Assembly (NCBI GenBank): GCA_903897565.1
Contig: CAIUCF010000081.1
Span: 1-12,951 of the forward strand
Direction of reading: 5' to 3'
DNA length: 12,951 nucleotides
From: an uncultured Rhodospirillales bacterium
GTDB lineage: Bacteria; Pseudomonadota; Alphaproteobacteria; ATCC43930; CGMCC-115725
Positions 6,686-12,343 of the stretch are shown here, piece by piece; within the stretch, counting starts at the first letter, position 1, and every line of letters starts with the position of its first letter. Made by a program: the position numbers and the translations under genes. Below the pieces are notes generated by a model. The model was not told the DNA's origin and ran no database searches. It worked only from the letters and a program-made list of their open reading frames with translations.

Positions 6686-7573
6686 GTGGGACCATTTCTC
6701 AACACGGCATTGCAGGGTAAGCGGATCCTCCTGACCGGGGGCGGTACCGGCCTCGGCAAGGAGATCGCCCGCGGCTTCGCCGCCCATGGTGCCACCGTCT
6801 ATATCTGCGGCCGCCGCCTCGGCGTGCTGACCGAGACGGCCGAGGAATTGTCGCGCGAGACCGGCGGCAAGGTGATCGCGATCGCGGCCAATATCCGCGA
6901 TCCGGAAAGCGTCGAGCAGATGGTCGAGACCGCCTGGAAGGATGGCCCGCTCACCGGCCTCGTCAACAATGCCGCGGCGAACTTCATCGCCCCGACAAAA
7001 GACCTCACGCCGCGCGGCTACGAGGCGATCCGCTCGACGGTGATGGATGGTTCGTTCTATGTCACCCTCGCCGTCGGCAAGCGTTGGCTCGCCGCGGGCC
7101 TGCCGGGTTCCGTGGTCAGCAACCTTGTCACCTGGGTCTGGACCGGCTCCGCCTATGTCGTGCCCTCGGCGATGGCCAAGACGGCGATCCACGCCATGAC
7201 CATGTCGCTCGCGGTCGAGTGGGGCCCGATGGGCATCCGCCTCAACGCCGTGGCGCCGGGTCCGTTCCCGACCGAATCCGCCTGGGAAAAACTCAATCCC
7301 GTCGGCGAGACCCCGACCGGGGCGACGTCGAGCGACGAGGTGCCGCTGCGCCGCTTCGGCAAGATCCCCGAGTTGCAGAATCTGATGATCTTCCTGATGG
7401 GCGACGGCTGTGACTACCTGACCGGACAGACGATCGCGATCGACGGCGGCCATCATCTCGCGGCCCCCAGCACTTTCGCGTCGCTGTCGAAGATTACGCC
7501 CGAGGAATGGGCGAAGACGCGCGAGAAGCTGAAGGCCTCGGCCGATGCCGAGAAGAAGCAGCGCGCCGTCTAG
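6686..7573 (+). CDS. 2,4-dienoyl-CoA reductase-like SDR
   Basis: GTG 6686 is chosen as the start. AAGGGGGA at 6675-6682 precedes it, and the SDR fold begins right after (LQGKRILLTGGGTGLG). A TTG at 6647 lies inside the leader hairpin and would add 13 non-homologous residues. The product is 295 residues. It matches the DECR branch of SDRs (human DECR1 type): TGGGTGLGK, CGRR for NADPH, NNAAANF, GSAYVVPSAMAKTAI, APGPFPTESA, LTGQTIAIDGG, and a C-terminal tail with a TPEEW motif. The classical YxxxK tyrosine is serine (Ser161/Lys165), as in DECR. Asn99 corresponds to DECR1 Asn148. However, the DECR1 proton donor Tyr199 corresponds to Trp150 and the usual SDR tetrad Asn to Asp121. It may therefore reduce a dienoyl-CoA by an altered mechanism or act as another acyl-CoA oxidoreductase. 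It appears to be the first gene of the second transcription unit. Confidence 0.82.
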   Translation: MGPFLNTALQGKRILLTGGGTGLGKEIARGFAAHGATVYICGRRLGVLTETAEELSRETGGKVIAIAANIRDPESVEQMVETAWKDGPLTGLVNNAAANFIAPTKDLTPRGYEAIRSTVMDGSFYVTLAVGKRWLAAGLPGSVVSNLVTWVWTGSAYVVPSAMAKTAIHAMTMSLAVEWGPMGIRLNAVAPGPFPTESAWEKLNPVGETPTGATSSDEVPLRRFGKIPELQNLMIFLMGDGCDYLTGQTIAIDGGHHLAAPSTFASLSKITPEEWAKTREKLKASADAEKKQRAV

Positions 7574-7609
7574 CCGATCCGTAACCGTCCGTGATGATTG
7601 AGGCGAGCC

Positions 7610-9163
7610 ATGTGGGCCTATCCTGAAATCGAGTCGCTCGGCGACATCGTGCGCTACCACGCCCGTCGGCGTCCCGACGCGATCGCGCTCCGCCATGGCG
7701 AGGCCGCGGTGTCCTGGGCCGAATTCGACCGCCGCACCAACCAGGTCGCCAATGCCCTGATCGATGCGTTCGGCCTCGGCGAGCGGCGCATCGCGTATCT
7801 TGGCCATAACTCCATCGCCTATTTCGAGCTGCTGTTCGGCGTCGCCAAGGCCGGGATGACCTTCGTGCCGCTCAACTGGCGACTGGCGCCGCCCGAACTC
7901 GAGAGCATCGTCTCCCTGCTCGAGCCGCAGGTCATGATCTATGAGCCGGTCACCGCCGGTCTCTGGCTCGGCAGCGATGCCTCGAAACAATCGTCCGTGC
8001 GCTCGATTTCGCTCGGCTCCGAGTATCAGGCCTTCGTCGAAGCCGGTGATCCGCTCGATCGCGAGTTGGCGATCTGCGGCTGCGATACCGCGATCCAGCT
8101 CTACACTTCGGGCACGACGGGCGTTCCCAAGGGTGTCGAGCTCTCGCATGGCGGCTTTAGCCTGATGCGGATGTCGGAGCATTTCGAGCCGGCGCTGAAA
8201 TGGACCGAGGACGACGTCTATCTGTTCACCATGCCGAATTTCCACCTCGCGGGCCTCAGCCTCGTGGTGCAGGGGCTCTACAATGGCAGCCGGATCGAGA
8301 TCCTCTCGCTGTTCGAGCCCGGTGTAGTGCTGCGCGCGATCAACGAGCACGAACCGTCCATCATGCTGGTGGTGCCGGCGATGATCCAGATGCTGCTCGA
8401 TCACCCCGACTGCGCGACCACGAGGTTCTCGTCCCTGCGCCTGTGCATGTATGCCGGCTCGCCGATCGGGCTCAACCTCATCAAGCGGGCGCTGGTCGAG
8501 ATGCGCTGCGATTTCATGCAGTTCTACGGCGCTACCGAGACGGGCGGCGCTCTGACCCTGCTGCGTCCCCACGAGCATGACCTCGATAACGAGAACAAGC
8601 TGCGCGCCTGTGGCCGGCCGATGCCGCTTACCGAGGTCAAAATCCTCGATCCGGACGGCAAGGAGCTTGGAATTGGCCAGATCGGCGAACTCGTCGCCCG
8701 CACCCCGGCCTTGTTCAAGGGCTATTGGCGCAATCCGGAGCTCACGGCCCAGGTCAAGGCTCGCGGCTGGTACCGCACCGGCGACGCGGGATATCTCGAC
8801 GAAGAAGGGCTCTATTACGTCGTCGATCGCGTCAAGGACATGATCGTCTCCGGTGGCGAGAACATTTACTGCGCCGAGATCGAGCAGGCGTTGCATCGCC
8901 ACGCTGCGGTCAAGCAATCGGCCGTGATCGGCATCCCTGATCCGAAATGGGGCGAGACGGTCAAGGCCTTCGTCATCCTGCGCGAGGGCGCCCAGGCAAC
9001 TCCCGAGGAACTGATCCAGCACTGCCGCGAGTTGATCGCCGGCTACAAGATCCCTCGAGTTATCGAGTTGACCGCCACCTTGCCGGTGTCGCCGACGGGT
9101 AAGGTGTTGAAGCGTCAGCTTCGCGAAGACGCCTGGAGCGGCCGCGATCGCAAGATCGGCTGA
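7610..9163 (+). CDS. AMP-forming acyl-CoA synthetase (FadD-like)
   Basis: A 517-residue ANL-superfamily ligase. ATG 7610 is preferred over the TTG at 7598 because GAGGCGAG sits immediately upstream of it and the family homology starts near WAYPEIESLGD. The adenylation motifs are complete: YTSGTTGVPKG (from Tyr165, with Lys174), FYGATETGG, YRTGD, VDRVKDMIVSGGENIY, and PVSPTGKVLKR with the catalytic Lys498. It would activate a carboxylic acid with ATP to an acyl-AMP and then to the CoA thioester, the entry step for the pathway encoded around it. It lies 36 bases after the DECR-like gene and 23 before the flavoprotein, clearly within the same operon. Substrate cannot be derived from motifs. Candidates include medium- or long-chain fatty, alicyclic or steroid-derived acids (FadD3-like). 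Confidence 0.9.
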   Translation: MWAYPEIESLGDIVRYHARRRPDAIALRHGEAAVSWAEFDRRTNQVANALIDAFGLGERRIAYLGHNSIAYFELLFGVAKAGMTFVPLNWRLAPPELESIVSLLEPQVMIYEPVTAGLWLGSDASKQSSVRSISLGSEYQAFVEAGDPLDRELAICGCDTAIQLYTSGTTGVPKGVELSHGGFSLMRMSEHFEPALKWTEDDVYLFTMPNFHLAGLSLVVQGLYNGSRIEILSLFEPGVVLRAINEHEPSIMLVVPAMIQMLLDHPDCATTRFSSLRLCMYAGSPIGLNLIKRALVEMRCDFMQFYGATETGGALTLLRPHEHDLDNENKLRACGRPMPLTEVKILDPDGKELGIGQIGELVARTPALFKGYWRNPELTAQVKARGWYRTGDAGYLDEEGLYYVVDRVKDMIVSGGENIYCAEIEQALHRHAAVKQSAVIGIPDPKWGETVKAFVILREGAQATPEELIQHCRELIAGYKIPRVIELTATLPVSPTGKVLKRQLREDAWSGRDRKIG

Positions 9164-9186
9164 TCCTAGATCATGGAGAGTCATGT

Positions 9187-10167
9187 ATGAGCGGTTTCGA
9201 GGACGATCTGGTCCTGCCGGTGATCGTCGCGCCGATGTTCCTGGTTTCGGGGCCGGAACTGGTGATCGCGTCCTGCAAGGCCGGGCTGATGGGCTCCTTG
9301 CCGACCCAGAACGCGCGCAGCGTGACCGATCTGGAAGCCTGGCTGGAGCAGATCACGGCGGCGCTCGATGCCGAGCGCGCGGCCGGGCGTCGTCCCGGTC
9401 CCTGGGCGCTGAGCCTCAACGTCCATCCGACCTATGAACGGCTCGTCGAGGAATTGGCGCTGATCGAGCGTTTCAAGCCCGACGTCGTCATCACCGTGCT
9501 CGGCTCGCCGGCGCGGATCATGTCGGTGGTCCATGGCTATGGCGGCAAGGTCTATGCCGATGTCAACGCGCTGCGCCAGGCGCGTCACGCGGCCGAGGCC
9601 AAGGCCGACGGCATCGTCCTCGTCTGCTCCGGCGCGGGTGGTCATACCGGTTCGTTGAGCGCCTTCGCTTTTGTTTCCGAGGTGCGGAAATTCTTCGCCG
9701 GCACGATCGTGCTGGCCGGCGGTGTCGGCGACGGCCGGACGTTGCGGGCCGCACAGCTGCTTGGCGCCGATCTGATCTACATGGGCACCCGCTTCATCGC
9801 CGCGCGCGAGAGCCTGGTCAGCGATCACTACCGTGACCTGGTGGTCCGCGCCAATATCGAGGGCGTCGTCGCGACCCGGGTCGTCACTGGGGTGCTGGCC
9901 AATTGGCTGCGCGAGAGCCTGATCGAATCCGGCTTCAAGGAAGAAGACTTCGGCGCCGTCGGCAAGGTCGATTTCTCCGACGTCATGAATCCCGCCAAGC
10001 CGTGGAAGAACATCCACGGCGCTGGTCAATGCGTCGGCATGGTCGAGCGGGTCTCGAGCGTCGCCGAGATCACCGCCGAGTTGGTGGCCTCATATCGCGC
10101 CGTCGTCGCGACGGAGCTCAGTGATCGCTGGGCAGCACGTTACGCGGCCGAGCCGCGGGAGAGTTGA
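9187..10167 (+). CDS. Nitronate monooxygenase / 2-nitropropane dioxygenase family FMN flavoprotein (IpdC-like context)
   Basis: A 326-residue TIM-barrel flavin oxidoreductase. ATG 9187 has GGAG at 9175-9178 with 8-base spacing; the ATG at 9183 is out of frame. Visible are the N-terminal APMFLVSGPELV strand, CSGAGGHTG with the family's active-site His153, and the FMN phosphate-binding GGVGDGRTLRAAQLLGAD starting at 178, followed by YMGTRF. Annotation pipelines usually name such proteins nitronate monooxygenase. In this setting, between an acyl-CoA ligase and an acyl-CoA dehydrogenase, a role on a CoA thioester is more likely. The known parallel is IpdC in the mycobacterial KstR2 regulon, a member of this family needed for steroid C/D-ring breakdown. 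Orthology with IpdC cannot be shown here. True nitronate detoxification and enoyl reduction (FabK-like) are the alternatives. Confidence 0.83.
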   Translation: MSGFEDDLVLPVIVAPMFLVSGPELVIASCKAGLMGSLPTQNARSVTDLEAWLEQITAALDAERAAGRRPGPWALSLNVHPTYERLVEELALIERFKPDVVITVLGSPARIMSVVHGYGGKVYADVNALRQARHAAEAKADGIVLVCSGAGGHTGSLSAFAFVSEVRKFFAGTIVLAGGVGDGRTLRAAQLLGADLIYMGTRFIAARESLVSDHYRDLVVRANIEGVVATRVVTGVLANWLRESLIESGFKEEDFGAVGKVDFSDVMNPAKPWKNIHGAGQCVGMVERVSSVAEITAELVASYRAVVATELSDRWAARYAAEPRES

Positions 10168-10168
10168 G

Positions 10169-11314
10169 ATGCAGCTGAAACGTCAAGATGTCGATTCCGA
10201 TCACACCCTGTTCCGTGATTCGGTCCGCCGCTTCATCGAAAAGGAGGTCACGCCTCACTTCGCCGCTTGGGAAGAGAAGGGTATCGTCGACCGCAGCTTC
10301 TGGCAGAAGAGCGGCGAGGCCGGCATCCTCTGTCCGCAATTTCCTGAGGAATTCGGCGGCGCCGGCGGCACGTTTCGCCACAACGCGATCGTCGTCGAGG
10401 AGATGTCCTATGCCGGCTACGCCGGTCCGGCCTCGGACCTGGCGGTGCATAGCGATGTCTGCGCCGGCTATATCCTGAGCTACGGCACGCCCGAGCAGAA
10501 GGAAAAGTGGCTACCGCGGATGGTCTCGGGCGAGACCGTCGTTGCCGTTGCCATGACCGAACCCGGAACGGGCAGCGACCTTCAGGGCATCCGTACCCGC
10601 GCCGTGCGCGATGGCGACGAGTTCGTCGTCACCGGACAGAAGACCTTTATCTCCAACGGCCAGTGGTCGGATCTCGTGATCGTCGTGGCGCGGACCAATC
10701 CGGCACCGGGCGCACGCGGCATGAGCCTCGTGCTGGTCGAGGCGGATCGCCCCGGATTCCGCCGCGGCCGCAATCTCGACAAGCTCGGCCAGTATTCGGC
10801 GGACACCTCGGAATTGTTCTTCGACGACGTCCGGGTTCCGGTCACCAACCTGCTGGGTGCCGATGGCGGCGGCTTCGGCGCGCTGATGAGCGAGTTGCCG
10901 CAGGAACGCCTCAGCCTCGCGATCAGCTCGATGGGCGCGGCGCAGAAGGCGCACGACATCACCTGCGCCTATGTCAAGGAACGCGCGGTGTTCGGCAAGA
11001 CCGTGATGGATTTCCAGAACACCAAGTTCAAGCTTGCCGATCTCAAGGCCGATCTTACGGTGGGCTGGGCCTTCGTTGACCAGTGCCTTGAGCAGCATGT
11101 CCGCGGCGCCCTGACCAATGAAGGCGCTTCGATCGCCAAGCTGTGGTGCTCGGAGATGCATGGCCGTGTGGTCGACCAATGCCTGCAGTTCTTCGGCGGC
11201 TATGGTTTCATGCGCGAATATGAGATTTGCCGGCTCTATGCCGACGCCCGGGTACAGCGCATCTATGGCGGCACGTCCGAAATCATGCGCGAGCTGATCT
11301 CGCGCGGTCTCTAA
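10169..11314 (+). CDS. Acyl-CoA dehydrogenase 3 (long-chain/LCAD-type)
   Basis: A 381-residue acyl-CoA dehydrogenase. ATG 10169 lies one base after the flavoprotein stop, with GGGAGAG just upstream, and homology begins within a few residues (DHTLFRDSVRRFIEKEV). Longer in-frame starts would lie inside the previous gene. Key motifs are AMTEPGTGSD (128-137), TGQKTFISNGQ, DTSELFFDDVRVPV, AVFGKTVMDFQNT and FFGGYGFMREYE. Glu246 in LPQERL is the expected base. The MCAD-type position is Gly367 (IYGGTSE), which gives the LCAD/IVD arrangement. It is a clear paralogue of dehydrogenase 2 (shared EADRPGFRRGRNL and DTSELFF blocks), so the operon carries two diverged LCAD-type enzymes, perhaps for successive rounds of oxidation or for different ring intermediates. 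Its stop is 10 bp from the end of the convergent TetR gene. Confidence 0.91.
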   Translation: MQLKRQDVDSDHTLFRDSVRRFIEKEVTPHFAAWEEKGIVDRSFWQKSGEAGILCPQFPEEFGGAGGTFRHNAIVVEEMSYAGYAGPASDLAVHSDVCAGYILSYGTPEQKEKWLPRMVSGETVVAVAMTEPGTGSDLQGIRTRAVRDGDEFVVTGQKTFISNGQWSDLVIVVARTNPAPGARGMSLVLVEADRPGFRRGRNLDKLGQYSADTSELFFDDVRVPVTNLLGADGGGFGALMSELPQERLSLAISSMGAAQKAHDITCAYVKERAVFGKTVMDFQNTKFKLADLKADLTVGWAFVDQCLEQHVRGALTNEGASIAKLWCSEMHGRVVDQCLQFFGGYGFMREYEICRLYADARVQRIYGGTSEIMRELISRGL

Positions 11315-11324
11315 CCTCTACGGG

Positions 11325-11999
11325 TCACGCCGGCTTGGGCGGCGCGACCGGCTGCAGGTGGAGGAGCGAGAGGAAGTGATCGACGGCCTGGTCGACGGTG
11401 TATTTCTCCGGATCGTACCATTTGTACATCCAGTAGGTGGCGCCGAAGATCGCCTGGGTCGCCATGAATTCGTCGACCGGGGGCAGAACCTTGCACGCGA
11501 TGCCGTGGCGGATGGCATCGTAGAAGTACTCAGAATATTGCTGCAGCTTCTCCTTGACCTCGGCCTTCAGCCGTTTGTTGTGGAGCGGCGGGCGATGGTC
11601 GAAGAAGTAGCGGTAGAACTGCATGTCGCCGGCGACGCGTTCGACCTGGAAGCGAATCAGCGCCTCGAGCCGGGCGCGGGCATCCTGGATCTTGGCGATC
11701 TCGGCGAGTCCGATCAGGCCTTCTTCGGTGCGGATGGCGGCAAGCCGGTAGAACAGATGGGCCTTGGACGGGAAGTAGTAGTAGAGGGTCGGTTTGCTCA
11801 GGTTGATGGCGCGGGCGACGTCGTCGAGCGAGGTTTCGCCGTAACCCTTGGAGGCGAAGATCTCCTTCGCGGCACGCAGGATTTCATCGCGCCGGGTCTG
11901 GTAGATCTCGGATGGCACGAGATGGGCGGGACGACCGCGAGAGCGTTTCGCGGGCGCCGGGAGTGGTTCGGCAGCAGATGTTTTCGCCACGGTGGTCAA
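11325..11999 (-). CDS. TetR/AcrR-family transcriptional regulator
   Basis: With a TTG start at 11999 the product is 224 residues. GGGAGA (complement of 12006-12011) lies 6 bases before this TTG. The GTG at 11990 is next best. The far upstream GTG at 12095 would add 32 residues unlike the family and lies before the likely promoter. A basic, AT-hook-like RGRP occurs at residues 21-24. The TetR helix-turn-helix spans about 36-83 (DEILRAAKEIFASKGY, TSLDDVARAINLSKPTLYYYF, SKAHLF), and a helical ligand-binding domain follows. Such regulators in fatty-acid and steroid catabolic loci are usually repressors released by an acyl-CoA intermediate, and the position at the end of the acyl-CoA operon suggests that role. 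The gene is convergent with dehydrogenase 3, with no separate terminator between. A palindrome inside its own promoter suggests autoregulation. Confidence 0.88.
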   Translation of the reverse strand: MTTVAKTSAAEPLPAPAKRSRGRPAHLVPSEIYQTRRDEILRAAKEIFASKGYGETSLDDVARAINLSKPTLYYYFPSKAHLFYRLAAIRTEEGLIGLAEIAKIQDARARLEALIRFQVERVAGDMQFYRYFFDHRPPLHNKRLKAEVKEKLQQYSEYFYDAIRHGIACKVLPPVDEFMATQAIFGATYWMYKWYDPEKYTVDQAVDHFLSLLHLQPVAPPKPA

Positions 12000-12030
12000 T
12001 CGGTTTCTCCCGGCCGGGAAGGCCGTTTCG

Positions 12031-12058
12031 GGTATATGCGTATCGTGCAGTTGCACAA
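12031..12058 (-). promoter_or_regulatory. Candidate promoter of the TetR gene
   Basis: On the minus strand, TTGTGC (12058-12053) and TATACC (12036-12031) are separated by 16 bp. This would start transcription near 12024 and give a leader of about 25 bases before the TTG at 11999, consistent with the chosen start codon. Matches to consensus are partial (3/6 and 4/6). Confidence 0.35.
12045..12056. promoter_or_regulatory. Palindrome GTGCA-GT-TGCAC, probable TetR autoregulatory operator
   Basis: A perfect 5-bp inverted repeat with a 2-bp centre overlaps the -35 end and spacer of the TetR promoter, a usual location for autorepression. Read on the minus strand as TGCAACTGCACG, it recurs with one change as TGCACCTGCACG at 12213-12224 before etfB. 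Confidence 0.45.
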
Positions 12059-12167
12059 TCAATTTCGAGAATTGAGGGCGGGATGTCAATGCCACTAGAG
12101 GATTTCGTGGTCCGTATAAGTCCGGTTAGATGAGGTTTTCGTCGGGATATTCAAGGTCTTAAATGTA

Positions 12168-12203
12168 GGCCTCGAACCGGGGACATCGGATCTCCGCGAG
12201 GCC
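12168..12203. promoter_or_regulatory. Bulged 13-bp hairpin upstream of etfB
   Basis: GGCCTCG (12168-12174) pairs perfectly with CGAGGCC (12197-12203). Inside, after an AAC bulge, CGGGGA (12178-12183) pairs with TCTCCG (12191-12196) with one G-T wobble, leaving a CATCGGA loop. No T-tract follows on either strand. It could be a leader RNA structure or a transcription stop, depending on where transcription starts. Confidence 0.4.
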
Positions 12204-12204
12204 G

Positions 12205-12227
12205 ATCCGTGTTGCACCTGCACGGAT
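12205..12227. repeat. Inverted repeat ATCCGTG-N9-CACGGAT
   Basis: Perfect 7-bp arms surround TTGCACCTG, one base after the preceding hairpin and 116 bases before the etfB start. The inner part resembles the TetR-promoter palindrome (TGCA-C-CTGCACG). It could be a second binding site for the same regulator or a small RNA hairpin. Confidence 0.45.
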
Positions 12228-12285
12228 GTGATTTGTTTGCGACTGGAGCGAATCCTGATGCGTCGGACTTGTCCAGGGTAGGGGC

Positions 12286-12313
12286 TTGGACCAGATTATC
12301 GTCGAGTTTGAAT
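12286..12313 (+). promoter_or_regulatory. Weak candidate etfB promoter
   Basis: TTGGAC (12286-12291) and TTGAAT (12308-12313) are separated by 16 bp, 30 bases before the start codon. Each element only partly matches consensus. If this is the main promoter, the hairpins at 12168-12227 lie upstream of transcription and act as DNA sites. Confidence 0.25.
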
Positions 12314-12343
12314 GACTAGAGCCACAGGATTGGGGACGCTGAG

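Larger units (their letters stand above)
12000..12343. other. Divergent intergenic region between the TetR gene and etfB
   Basis: No convincing gene is present in these 344 bases. It holds the TetR promoter with a palindrome (12031-12058), a CAATT-N5-AATTG dyad at 12060-12074, a consensus TTGACA on the minus strand at 12084-12089 without a good -10, a bulged hairpin (12168-12203), a 7-bp inverted repeat (12205-12227), a GGAC-TT-GTCC palindrome (12265-12274) and a weak etfB promoter (12286-12313). Confidence 0.6.

Noticed and set aside
5396..9184. A 1262-codon open frame on the minus strand
   Set aside because: It is antisense to three well-supported genes and part of a fourth. High GC3 on the plus strand removes stop codons from this frame. 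Its translation is low-complexity (rich in Asp, Arg, Ala, Gly and His) with no recognisable domain.
11358..12098. A 246-codon plus-strand open frame opposite the TetR gene
   Set aside because: The minus-strand frame has an unmistakable TetR helix-turn-helix. The plus-strand translation has no family resemblance.
12160..12185. tRNA-like T-arm sequence on the minus strand (CCCCGGTTCGAGG)
   Set aside because: The T-stem does not close (CCTAC follows where its complement is needed), and there are no D-arm, anticodon or acceptor segments, so it is neither a tRNA nor a convincing attachment site.
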